From contig NC_081409.1 in assembly GCF_030272615.1 (NCBI RefSeq), forward strand, positions 22,818,260 to 22,882,259: 64,000 nt of DNA. Reading direction: 5' to 3'. The notes under the pieces are model-generated. The model did not search any database and was not told the DNA's origin. It saw nothing but the letters and a program-made list of their open reading frames with translations. Source of the DNA: Cryptomeria japonica (Eukaryota; Streptophyta; Pinopsida; Cupressales; Cupressaceae). Every line of letters starts with the position of its first letter. Position 1 is the stretch's first letter. Position numbers and translations under genes: made by a program. Below, piece after piece: positions 22,780-34,726 of this stretch.

Positions 22780-25700
22780 TTAATTACCATTCGGGGGTGG
22801 TAACTGGTCAAAAATGGATTTATACTTGGTCCAGGCTTCGGTGAGAGCGATAGAGAGGGCATTCTTTACACTGTCCATTAAAGAATTTCGTTCTTGAATA
22901 TGAGCCAATAATGATATTAAGCCATCTAGAGTGCTTCCCTCTTGTGTAGTAGATAAGGAGGTGGCTCAGTTGATCTGTTCTTGGACGGATGAAAGATGGG
23001 AAGGAATAATGTCTGAAGTGTCATTATGTCCATCCGGATCTTGTGTTCTTCATTTCTTAGGTCCAATTGTTGAGCCATGAGCTGTTGTAGCTTTGTATAA
23101 AAATTCTATACTGAATTTGGCTCTGTGGTCAACTTACTTGAGAGATCGGTGATCTCTTTCTCAATTGCCTCTATTTTATTCTTAATGTCTTTAATGAATA
23201 AAGAAAATGTGCAGAGTTTCTGAAATAAATAAAGAATGTGCTTGAGTTGAGGAGTCAACTCAGCAATAAATTTGACAAGTTTAACTTTGCCAATAGCGAT
23301 AGCTTTCTATACCTCTTCTATCATTTTTGCAGTGAGCTCTTTGTCTTTTAGCTTGCTCAAATATTTCAATGCATCTACTCCAGATGTCTCTATCTTTGTT
23401 AGGAGTTCATCCAGTTGAATGTGGATGGCTGCATCTATTGGTACTATAGCTTCAGGTAGCATATCTATTAAGAGTGCTTTCACCTTCTGAAGTACTTTCT
23501 TTTTCTTTTGAATGGCCATTTGCTTCTCTTGTTCGGCCTTTGCTTTGCATAGTTCACCAAAATCAATGAGTGCTTGCCCATTTAATTTTGATATGTCTAC
23601 ATTGGGCAACACTATTGGTTTTGACAAATCAACTTTAAAACTATACTTTTTCATCTTCTTTTCTTTACCTTTCACCGATGGAACTAAGAAAAGGGCTTGT
23701 GAGGCTTGATGACCCTCGGTAGGTTGCTCGGTAGAGGAAACACTTTGATTGGTTTCTTTAGCCTTTGTAGAGTCCTTTGGTGTCTCGGTACTTGGTGTCT
23801 CAGTTTCAACATTTGTAGTGCTAGAAGGTGCTTCAGATGTTTGTTCTTGAGTAGTACCTTCTCTTGTTGTAGACTTGTGACCTTCGGTGCCTTGCTTCGT
23901 GTCATGAGGGATTTCGGTTGAGACAGGTTGCTTGACCGGTGGATAAGGCTGAACTTGTTCCAAGATTGATTCACTAGATACGAGTTTTGCATATGCATTG
24001 CCTTCTATCATTTCCTGTTTTGGTGCCTTTGTATCCATGACATCTTCATCTATTTGAATGGTGTCAGCAGGGTCTCGTTCAGTAACATCAGGATCTTGCT
24101 TGGTGACATCAACAATTTCAACTGTAGCTTGCTCACCGACATCCTTGACTTTAGAGATTTCCTACCACTTTTCTTTTGTCTCATTTTCCACTTCAATATA
24201 CAACCCATTCATTAGTTTTAAGTCTCTCTGCTTGACAAGAAACTTTGAGTTGTAGTTTGTCAGATGTTCCTTTATTTCAGCTACTGACATATCAGGAAAT
24301 AGATGAACCAGATTTCTCTCTCTAATTTGTTTCTCTGAGTCCATTGCATACTTCCACCTATTATCAATATGCAAGTAAAGTTCATTCGGAAGTGACTTAG
24401 CTAGTTCCAATGGAGCTAACCGGAATTTTAGAAGCGTGCAGATGACAGCTTCTTCAATTTGTTTCTTCTCATCATTATTCCTGGTTTCATACTTGACATA
24501 TCTAAATGATCCAAATCCTCCATATTCTTTTAGATTAGCACATAAGTTTTCAACACTATGTATATTTTCCTTCTTGCTCTTCACAATCTGGAATTTGCTT
24601 GCATCCTTTGATTTGGTATCACTAGACTCTTTTGCCAAAATGAGTCTCCGAGTAGATTTCTTGTATGTCTTTGTTACCTTGGGAATAGTAACACTTTTTG
24701 TTTTCTTACTCGGTGAGGCTACAGATGCTCTAGTGTTAGGTCACTTTGGAGGTGGAGTCGGCGAGGCCTTTGATGTGTCCTGTTTCTTTCTCTTCAACAC
24801 TTTTCCCTTAGGCAATTCAGTGCTCAATGTTATTGTTGCCTCTTGGGCTTCAGATTCCTCTTCGGTAATGGCAATGGTGCCTTTGATAGGTGTAGAAGAA
24901 GAGCTTTCTCCGAATTTCTCTGACAATTCCTTTATCATTTTTGTTGCCTTCCTTGTAGCTTTGGGTACCACAATGTTCATCTTTACCTTTTCCTTTACTT
25001 CCTCATAGGTTCCATACCTTAGCTCAGTAGCATGTCTTGGAAATATAAGAAATGCATCAATTTGTTGTTGTGTGATCTCAAAATCAATTTCGTAACTCAT
25101 TGGTGACAAAGATTGAGTCCTAGGTTCCACAACATTCACATGACAGTTGGTGTCAACTTCAAAACATATATCATTTTTGTATTTCTCCACTAGCTGGGGT
25201 GGAATCCTATATTTGTTATGCATTTTCTCTTGAAATTTACTAAAGTAGTCATCCATAATATCATTGAAATTATCACCTAACTTCTTGATGAAGTCATTTA
25301 TCTGATGGGTTATTGGTCCGTGTAGTTCACAAACAACTTTACCAACTGATGGAAACAATTTTTCAAAATAGAAAAACATGCATACCAGTAATGATCCAAG
25401 CTTTAGAGTATTAGCCGAGTTGTTCTTCTTCGGCTTCCTGATGGTGTTCAGATTTTCAAATAGGTTCTTCAGCAACACCTCACATAGATCAATTTTCATT
25501 CCCTTATTCACAATTTTGTAAACCAGGTCTACTGCTGCACAGGGTACACTTTTTCCCTTGTCGACTGGAAGAAACAGTAACCCATTACTCTAATGGTAAA
25601 TTTTAGTTCTTCATCTGTGACATTGTTTAATTTTAATCCTCTACAATCTGATTCCACTTCGGTTAAAGTGATCAATTCCTTCTGTGATATCATCTTTTAG

Positions 25701-26137
25701 GCTCGGGCATGATCATAAATGGGGTAATCGAAAATCAGATGAATGATTTCCTTGGTAATCTTAAATGGTTGCTCTTCTAGCCACATGAAATCATCATGAA
25801 CTCTGCTTAGAAAAAACTTGACCCACTGGGGTTTGAACACACGAGGATAGGTTAGGGCTTCAGGTAATCCCTTGATCTTGATGTGCTCATACTTGTTGTT
25901 CAATTTACCATCGATGCACAACTCATCATAGGTGTCTTTAATTTCAACATGGTCAAGTTCTTCAACACGACATTTGGTGAAGAATCTAACATCCTCGACT
26001 AACAACACTCTATCCGGGATGAGTGAAAAGACAGTTTTGTCATCCGGTTCAGATGCAACTTTGGGAGTCAAAGAGTATTTTAGTGAATGCTTCTCTACAT
26101 TCTTGATAACTATGGAATCTTGGATCTTGGGTGCCAT
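22780..26137 (-). pseudogene. Element C ORF2, unknown family (about 1,100 codons)
   Basis: ATG at 26137 (MAPKIQDSIVIKNVEKHSLKYS) opens a frame running leftward to a stop at 22780-22782. Stops lie near 25695, 25540, 24163, 24030 and 23307, with at least one frameshift near 25515. The first 450 residues look globular with conserved-looking aromatic segments (HDDFMWLEEQPFKITKEIIH; LLVCMFFYFEKLFPSVGK). A basic patch VLKRKKQDTSK with a Pro run follows, then a low-complexity Thr/Glu-rich region, then Lys/Glu-rich helices likely to form coiled coil. No catalytic motif of retroelement enzymes is visible. I do not recognise the family. Confidence 0.65.
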
Positions 26138-26703
26138 TGTAGATTTCAGATAAAAAGCTAACAAAGAATCCTTAGGGTTTCACGATTTTCAAACAACAGA
26201 CGCTTTATACTTAGCAGATAATGAAAACTAGATAAGATTGGTAAATTAGCTTAACAATGCATTGGGATTGATGTAAATACCTTGAATTTTCTTTGTAGGA
26301 GGTTTTGATCGCCTTGGATTCACTTTGCTATGCTCTCTCAAAAACTTGGTAAGTTGAAAATGACCGCGAAAATACTTTTAAGTACACCATATGCCTTATC
26401 GGGCTCTGTGCGGGTTAGGTCAAAAAAATTAAATGCACTCAGTTCCACTTTTTTTTGCTTTAACTGAGTAGCCAAACTTCCTTCATTCACCGACTTGACA
26501 GGTTTCCTATATTCACCGACTTGACAGTTTTCCTGTATTCACCGACTTGACAGTTTTCCTGTATTGTGCTTCAAAAGACCTTGATAGAATTTCAAACTTA
26601 CTAATACATCTTTGATTATGCAGATTTGAATTAAGTACATGATAAAATAGGAACTGTTAAGATTTAACCTTGAGAGAATGCAATCCCTTCATACCTTTAC
26701 CGA

Positions 26704-27235
26704 TTAATTTGGAATAGGTGCACTTAACTTGGTAGGTAAGGTGCTTTCTTCATTTGACACAATTTCCTTCTTTTTCCAAATCATCTTTAATTTTTCTTTT
26801 ATTTCTTCAGTGTCTTTTCTTGGTTGATCTCTGCAATCTCCAGCTAAGTGTCCAACTTTGTGACAATGAAAACATGCCATACCAGGATTTCTCCATGACC
26901 TTCGATTGTTCATTCTAAACCTTATAAAATAGATGGCACTTATATGTCCATATCTTCCACAACATTCACACCATATCCTTGTATTGTAATCCCATGGTAC
27001 TGTAGAATACTGTCAGTAAGGATGTGTGTGAGTTTGGTAACCTCTAGCATTTGCTCGGTGTCCAAACCACATATAGTTCTTTTGCTTAAGCCAGCACTTC
27101 TCGGTACTATGTCCATATCTATTGTAGTTTTTAGAAAATCCTTTGAATTTTTCCTTCTGATAATTGTTAACAGACTTTGTCCTACATTGATTAGATGTGT
27201 GACCATATTTATTGCACTTGTAACAATAACCTTTA
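26704..27235 (-). pseudogene. Element C ORF1, C-terminal part (multiple zinc knuckles)
   Basis: This is the downstream part of ORF1, cut from its N-terminal part (34722-35547) by element D. The phase continues exactly across the CTTTA duplication. Minus-strand reading shows CCHC knuckles CYKCNKYGHTSNQC near 27210 and CFHCHKVGHLAGDC near 26870, with degenerate Cys-rich segments between them, and a stop near 26702. Internal stops and a frameshift are present. Several knuckles in a row suggest nucleic-acid binding, as in gag nucleocapsid. Confidence 0.7.
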
Positions 27236-28766
27236 TGTTAGCATTTGGCATTATAACAGACAATGAAAAATTGTTGGCATTTCAATAAGGATATTGAGAA
27301 GGTTGTTGATGATTATGGATATAACAGATTAAGGATGTTTACTGTCTTGATATTATTATTTTGTCATTGATGTCAAGAAATTGATTTTCTAATTCAGTAT
27401 GATGTTGCCATATCTTGAGAAGTATGATTTAAAGAGTATAAAGATGTCGGTAAAAGACACAGAAAGATTATGATGAATAAGAGGATGAATAAGGTATTCA
27501 AAGGGAAACTATTACTGAGTCAAACAATGATGAGATCATGTTGTTTAGATTGTTTTAACATCATACATATGTTGTAAATTGTAAGGTTAATACTATACTA
27601 TGTTACCAAGCAAAGAACCTAGTCGGTAAACCCTAAGGTTATCACTATTAGTTAATGAAGGTAGAATATCTACCGAGTGAAGTTTAGTATTTATCGAGTT
27701 GTAACCGAGTTGTTACCGAGTTGTAACCGAGCTATAACAGAATACATTAAATGGTTACATGTGATATTTAATGAAGGAAGCTGATGAGCTGGAACTGATT
27801 AAATGATTGGTATGCCACGCATGAAGTTTGTTTATGAATCTATGGCAAAGGAAAATTGGCATGAAGATCTACAGCTCAGATTGAACCGTAAAACCCTAGC
27901 ACTAGTTCCAAGAAATGTATGCAAGTTTCGAGGCAGGGTAAAACGTTTTCATATCGAAAGATGCATTGAACCTGGACAAGTTTGAAGATCTAATGGCTAT
28001 GATTGATCATGGGAAATGTGATGAAGGAGATTAAGTGGTTATCTAATTGTTTATAAATAGGGAACTATTGATAAACAATGTATGTGGGCAAGTGTATGCA
28101 TAGGGATGCTACATAGTGATTACCAAGCACAGAAGCTTGAAGACCTATTTGAATAACAGAGTATAGAAGCCCAGCAGATGGACAAGATTAGTTCTATGTC
28201 TAGATTGTATTGAACAAATAAGAATCTGCTTTAGCATTTTAGATGTGAAGTTGCAGATAGATTTTTATTACTATTATTTTGTGAAAGTGACAGAAAATAT
28301 CTTAACCGAGTGGACTTAATAGTCTTATTTGTAAAACCCTCTAGCAAGGTGATATTCTGATTAAGTGTTTGAAATCCTTTAACAAGGTCACTTCTAACAA
28401 GGTTAAGATCCTAATAGATCTAAGGGAAATCCCTTAACCGGGTCACATCTAGAAATGTGTTTGTAATCTTTAACAAGATTTGCTTTTAACTGAACATACT
28501 CTAGAAGAGTATATTTCTTAGTGGGTCAGAAATCCCACAGTGGTTTTTCCCTATTTGGTTTTCCACGTTAAATCTAGTGTTATGAGGTTTATGATGTTTA
28601 TATGCTTTTGAGTTTGCATGTTTAGCAATTTTGGTTATATTACTGAAATATATGTTACAGAGGTTGAATCTGATGTTTTTATGGAAGGTTAAGTTTGTAT
28701 GATTCACCCCCCCTCTCATCTTGTTAGCTATTGGATCTGTACTTACATTAAGTATTAGAACTATCA
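27236..28766 (+). repeat. Element D 5' LTR
   Basis: Begins TGTTAGCATTTGGC and ends AGAACTATCA. A second TGTTGGCATTTC follows 36 bp inside, equal to the LTR start of element B. TATAAATA is at 28052-28059. One copy of the 23 bp unit is at 27616-27638. Confidence 0.9.
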
Positions 28767-28768
28767 AT

Positions 28769-28780
28769 TGTTATCAGATC
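28769..28780 (+). other. Primer-binding site of element D, decayed
   Basis: TGTTATCAGATC lies two bases after the LTR and matches the initiator tRNA-Met site TGGTATCAGAGC at 10 of 12 positions. Confidence 0.7.
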
Positions 28781-28830
28781 TTCGGACTCCGGAAGAAAAG
28801 TTTAAAGGAACTTGAGTTAAAGATCCAAAG

Positions 28831-30118
28831 ATGTATAAGAGGGATGCACGGAAGCTGAACAAGTCAAGTTTCTCTACATGGCAAAAAAGGATGAAGCTGC
28901 ACCTATCAGGAGTTGGAGAATATGTTGTATATTATCTAGAGAATGATTTCATCACACTGAGCACCTATCCATTGACTATGGAAGAGGTAAAGGCAAAGCA
29001 AGAACATATTCAAGCAATGATTGAAATAACACCTGCATTGACCGATTCAAAGTTTAATGATCTAGAAGGCTACAATGATGCAAAGGCTATGTGGAATAAG
29101 CTCATATCAGTATACGGAGGAGATGAACATGTTCAAAGAGCAAAAGTAGATAGTCTAAGAGGACAACTTGAATCTATGAGGATGAATGAGGTGAGAATAT
29201 AACTCAGTACAATACAAGACTAAAGGAGATTGTCAATCAAAGAAAAAGCAGTGGGTGTAACTATTGAAGAAAAGGATATAACAAGTAAGTTGTTAAGAAC
29301 CCTTCTACCAGCTTATGCAATCCGAGTCTCTACAATAAATGAATTGAGGTCTGTACCTAATATGCCAGTTTCTTTAGATGCTACTATTGGTAAGCTACAT
29401 GCATTTGAGTTAAGTAACTTTGATAACAGTGGATCTTCGGTAAATAAAGTTGAATCTACATTTAGTTCTTTTCATCTTGATGAATCTAATGATTAGAATG
29501 AAAGAAAGTATAAGTACTCTGAAGGAGATCACAGTGGAGCAAGTGAAAGATTTCGCAAGATCATGGAGGAAGTACACAAACTGTATGAGGAAATCAAAAA
29601 GCAAGAAGAGTTTGAAGCACTATTAGCCAAAAGGTTACCAAGAGGCAAAGGTAAGTACAAAGGAAAACTACCTTTGAAATGTTTCAATTGTGATAAGATA
29701 GGACATATGGCTTCTAACTATCCTGACAAAGATTCTACTAAAAAGAGAGATTATCGAGATGATAGACGGAAAGATAATCATTACAGAGGACATCGAGACT
29801 TCAGAAGAAGAGATAGAAAGGCATGCTTAATAGCTGATGAGGAATCCAATGATGATAAATCAGAAGAAACTGATATAGAGGAAGTAGTTTATGTGGCTAT
29901 CAAAGATGGATCAGATGAAGAAAGGTATGAAGAAAAAGCCCTAATATCTCACATAAATACTAATGATTCTTGGATCATAGATAGTGGATGCTCACATCAT
30001 ATGATAGGAGATAAACACAAGTTTGTTATATTAGAAGATTATGATGGAGGCTATGTTAGATTTGGTAATGATGCACCATGTCCGGTGAAAGGTAAATGAT
30101 CTATAACACTTCTTGACA
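28831..30118 (+). pseudogene. Element D gag and protease
   Basis: ATG 28831 (MYKRDARKLNKSSFSTWQKR) starts gag. A frameshift near 29195 and a stop at 29494 break it, and the frame resumes from 29563. The knuckle CFNCDKIGHMASNYPD has Tyr in place of the last Cys. The protease motif IDSGCSHHMIGDK follows near 29985, and a stop ends the frame near 30099. The protein is colinear with element B throughout. Gag forms the particle; protease cleaves the polyprotein. Confidence 0.85.
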
Positions 30119-30119
30119 A

Positions 30120-32733
30120 TGCAAGATGCAATGATGTTTATTGAGTTGAAGGTTTGAAATACAATTTGTTGAGTGTAGCACAACTACGCAACACAGGTTA
30201 CCGAATAGAATTTTAGAAAGGAATTGTCAAAGTTCATGACAAGAATGGAAAGTTAGCTGCTACCGGGACACAAACAAAAGGTAACACATTTCACCTTGAC
30301 TCAACTCATAACAAGTGTTTGTATGCAAAGATAGATGATACCTGGTTATGGCATAAAAGGTTTTGTCATGTAAATTTTGATAATCTGATCAAAATAAGTA
30401 AGAAGCACCGAGTAAGAGGTCTACCGAGTCTTGAAAAACCTGAGAATGCTATGTGTCGAGGATACCAGATGGGTAAGATGACAAGATCAAGCTTTACAAG
30501 TAAGTCTTACACTTCTAAGGGAATTTTAGATCTAGTGCACACTGATCTTTGCGGTCCTATGAAAGTTAAAAGTTATTATGGTGATAAATATTTCATATTA
30601 TTTGTGGATGACTATTCAAGGATGATGTCAGTAATGTTTTTAAAAGATAAATCAGAAGCTTTTCAAATGTTTAAATGGTACAAGGCAAGAGTTGAAAATG
30701 AAATAGGAAGACAACTGAAATGTCTTAGATCAAATAGAGGAGGAGAGTTCACATCTGATGAATTCAACTTATTCTGCAATGATCATGGTATTAAAAGACA
30801 AGTCTCTGCACCGAGAACTCCACAGCAGAATGGAATAGCTAAGAGAAGAAACAGATCTATTGTGGATTGTGCGAGAACACTGATGATTGAAATGAAAGTG
30901 CCACAAACATTTTGGAGAGAAGCAATAAGCACAGCAGTTTACACCTTGAACCACGTACAATTGAAGAAAGGTACTTTGAAGACACCATATGAAATCTGGT
31001 ATGATAAGAAACCTAATGTAAGTTATTTTAAAATATTTGGAAGTAGATGCTATGTTCATAAAGATGATAGAAATAGCAAGTTTGATCAGAAAAGTGAAGA
31101 AGGAACATTTATAGGTTATTCTTCAAGAAGCAAAGCATTTAAATGTCTAATCAAATCATCTAACAAAATGGTAGAAAGTGCAAATGTGAAAATTGATGAA
31201 TTTGCAGAAAGAAATGATGAAGGAAATTCCAAAGAACTAGAAGACTATGATGAATTTGTCTATGTTCAACCGACAAGTCTTACCGAGAAGACTGTTGAAG
31301 AAAATGAAGAGAATACTCAGTTACCAAGTGATGAAGAAGATCATATAGAGCCTACTGAGCCTGTATTAGCTAAGTATGTTAGAAGACACCATGCACCAAG
31401 TCAGATTATAGGAGATAAGGATGATCCAATGATGACAAGGAACAAACTGAGACAGAACACATGTTTGATATCTGAATTTGAACCGAGAATAGTGAAAGAG
31501 GCATTTAACAGTGAAGATTGGATAAATGCTATGATAGAAGAGATTGATCAAATCAAGAAGAATGACACATGGACACTAATCCCAAGACCGAAGGACAAAA
31601 AAGTAATCGGTACAAAGTGGATTTTCAGAAACAAGCTAAATGAGAAAGGAGAGGTTATTCTAAACAAAGCAAGACTAGTTTGCAAAGGTTATGCTCAAGA
31701 AGAGGGAATTGATTATGGTGAAACTTTTGCACTTATTGCTAGACTTGAAGGAGTAAGAACATTGTTGGCATATGCTGCATTCAAAAACTTCAAGGTATAT
31801 CAAATGGATGTCAAATCTGCATTTCTGAATGGAATATTAGAAGAAGAAGTTTTTATTGAACAACCTGAAAGATTTGTTGAAGACAATAATAAAGATCAGG
31901 TATGTAAATTGAACAAAGTTTTATATGGTTTGAAAGAAGCACCTAGAGCATGGTATGAAAGATTGCACTCTTATTTGATTAAGATTGGTTTTATAAGGAC
32001 AAGTGAGAACAACAATATGTACATGAAGAATGATGAATCTGCATCTGTAGATGAGACACTTTACCTATCCATGATTGGAAAGCTACAATATGTTGTTCAC
32101 AATAGACCAGACATAGCACATGCAGTAGGTATAGTTGCAAGATTCTCTGCAGATCCCAAGGAAACACACATGACAGCAATCAAAAGAATTTTTAGATACT
32201 TGAAAGGCACATAGGATTATGGCTTAGTATATTAGAAAGGAAATGATTTTGATTTAAAAGTTTATACTGATGCTGATTGGGCAGGCAACATTGATGACAA
32301 AAAAAGCACAAGTGGAGGAGCTTTCTTTTTAGGAGAAAGACTAGTGAGTTGGCTTAACAAGAAACAAGGATGTGTTTCATAGTCAACAGAAGAAGCTGGA
32401 TATGTTGCTGCAACATTGAATTGTACCAACATTGCATGGATCAAACAACTGTTGGAAGGTATAAATGAGAAAGTTACCGAGCTAGTAACTATATTCTGTG
32501 ACAATACTAGTGCCATTAACATTTCAAAAAATCTTGTAATGCACTCTAAGACAAAGCACATCTCTATCAAATATCATTATCTTAGAGAAGAAGCTCAAGA
32601 GAAGAAAGTGGTGTTGGAGTATGTTAGCACAAAGGAACAAATAGCAGATATCTTCACCAAGGCACTACCAAGGGACACTTTTGAATATCTTGAGAGTAAG
32701 TTAGGGGTCCTACCCCTATCTTCTACTCACTGA
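30120..32733 (+). pseudogene. Element D integrase, reverse transcriptase and RNase H
   Basis: A continuous frame from 30319 to 32214 covers integrase and most of RT. Stops at about 32212, 32233 and 32383 split the RNase H tail, which ends at 32731-32733 after TKALPRDTFEYLESKLG. Integrase has Asp in LVHTDLCGP, but the second catalytic Asp is Asn (RSNRGGEF) and the Glu is Lys (NGIAKRRNR). RT jumps from MYMKND to ESASVDETLY. Element B has 94 more codons here, including FVDD, so the polymerase active site is missing without loss of frame. RNase H motifs YTDADWAG and CDNTSAINISKN are present. Confidence 0.88.
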
Positions 32734-32974
32734 CCGAGTTCGGTGAAAGCATCAATCCGATGACTCTATCGAATATCTTTTAGGAGTTGATGTTGATTTA
32801 CACACTTTAGGATGTTTTCTAAAGGTGTACAGGAAATATTACATGAAACAATACAAGGAACAGGAATTGAAGACAAAATGCTCTGACTGAGATTGAATTG
32901 ACACATTACAGCAGGAATTCACTTCATACATGAAGAAATTATGTTTTAGTTCTTTACTTTTTGGCATTGTTGTC

Positions 32975-33162
32975 AAAGGGGGAGAAGACTAATATCGGGG
33001 GAGAAGACTAATATAAGGGAGAAGACAGATTGGAAAGAAGACAGAAAATAGGAGAAGTCTAATGTATGGGGGAGAGCATTTCAGCATTTCAGAATCACAA
33101 CAATCCGAATCTTTTTAAGGTCAAATCAATTGGTTTTTCCATCAATGCCAAAGGGGGAGAGA
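32975..33162 (+). other. Polypurine tract cluster of element D
   Basis: Purine tracts with GGGGGAGA-like cores lie at 32975-32987, 32997-33006, 33015-33024 and 33068-33076. The tract AAAGGGGGAGAGA at 33150-33162 is directly before the 3' LTR and preceded by ATCAATGCC. Repeated tracts of this kind are a known Sirevirus trait. Confidence 0.8.
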
Positions 33163-33163
33163 T

Positions 33164-34721
33164 TGTTAGCATTTGACATTATAATAGACAATGGAAGATT
33201 GTTGGCATTTCAATAAGGATATTGAGAAGGTTGTTGATGATTATGGATATAACTGATTAAGGATGTTTACTGTCTTGATATTATTATTTTGTCATTGATG
33301 TCAAGAAATTGATTTTCTAATTCAGTATGATGTTGCCATATCTTGAGAAGTATGATTTAAAGAGTATAAAGATGTTGGTAAAAGACACAGAAAGATTATG
33401 ATGAATAAGAGGATGAATAAGGTATTCAAAGGGCAACTATTACCGAGTTAGACAATGATGAGATCATGATGTTTAGATTGTTTTAACATCATACATATGT
33501 TGTAAATTGTAAGGTTAATACTATACTATGTTACCAAGCAAAGAACCTAGTCGGTAAACCCTAAGGAACCTAGTCGGTAAACCCTAAGGTTATCGCTATC
33601 AGTTAATGAAGGCAGAATGTCTACCGAGTGAAGTTTAGTATTTACCGAGTTGTAAACAAGTTGTTACCGAGTTGTAACGCAGCTATAATAGAATACATTA
33701 AATGGTTACATGCGATATTTAATGAAGGAAGCTGATGAGCTGGAACTGATTAAATGATTGGTATGTCGCGTATGAAGTTTGTTAATGAATCTATGGCAAA
33801 GGAAAATCGGCATGAAGATCTACAGCTCAGATTGAACCACAAAACCCTAGCACAAGTTCCAAGAAATGTATGCAAATTCTGAGGTAGGGTAAAACGTTTT
33901 CAGATCGAAAGATGCATTGAACCTGGACAAGTTTGAAGATCTGATGGCTATGATTGATCATGGGAAATGTGATCAAGGAGATTAAGCGGTTAGCTAATTG
34001 TTTATAAATAGGGAACTGTTGATAAACAATGTATGCGGGCAAGTGTATGCACAGGGATGCTACGTAGTGATTACCAAGCATAGAAGCTTGAAGACCTGTT
34101 TGAATAACAAAGTATAGAAACCCAACAGATGGACAAGATTAGTTCTATGTCTAGATTGTATTGAACAAATAAGAATCTACTTTAGCATTTTAGATGTGAA
34201 GTTGCAGATAGATTTTTATTACTGTTATTTTGTGAAAGTGATAGAAAATCTCTTAACCGAGTGGACTTAACAGTCTTATTTGTAAAACCCTCTAGCAAGG
34301 TGACATTCTGATTGAGTGTTTGAAATCCTTTAACAAGGTCACTTCTAACAAGGTGAAGATCCTAACAGATCTGAGGGAAATCCCTTAACCGGGTCACATC
34401 TAGCAATGTGTTTGTAATCTTTAATAGATTTGCTTTTAGCCGAGTGTACTCTAGAAGAGTATATTTCTTAGTGGGTCTGAAATCCCACAGTGGTTTTTTC
34501 CTATTTGGGTTTCCACGTTAAATCTGGTGTTATGAGGTTTATGATGTTTATATGATTTTGAGTTTGCATGTTTAGCAGTTTTGGTTATATTACTGAAATA
34601 TATGTTACCGAGGTTGAATCTGATGTTTTTATGGAAGATTAAGTTTGTATGATTCACCCGCCCCCCCCTCTCATCTTGTTGGCTATTGGATCTTTACTTA
34701 CATTAAGTATCAGAACTATCA
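33164..34721 (+). repeat. Element D 3' LTR
   Basis: 1558 bp, TGTTAGCATTTGAC to ACTATCA. TATAAATA is at 34003-34010. Two copies of the 23 bp unit are at 33544-33589, one more than in the 5' LTR. A poly-C tract is at about 34658-34668. Confidence 0.9.
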
Positions 34722-34726
34722 CTTTA

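Larger units (their letters stand above)
27236..34721 (+). mobile_element. Element D: Ty1/copia (Sirevirus-like) retrotransposon, plus strand
   Basis: It is bounded by the perfect duplication CTTTA (27231-27235 and 34722-34726), with LTRs of 1531 and 1558 bp. Order: 5' LTR, primer site, gag, protease, integrase, RT, RNase H, a cluster of purine tracts, 3' LTR. It is the same family as element B. It interrupts ORF1 of element C between the first and second zinc knuckles. It is defective: RT lacks its catalytic block and two integrase catalytic residues are changed. Confidence 0.93.

Noticed and set aside
24436-25008. 190-codon + strand frame opposite element C ORF2
   Set aside because: It is the antisense shadow of a better-supported minus-strand ORF.
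27267-27271. AAAAT as target duplication of element D with LTR start at 27272
   Set aside because: The right flank has CTTTA. Moving the LTR start to 27236 gives a perfect CTTTA pair and includes 36 bp shared by both LTRs.
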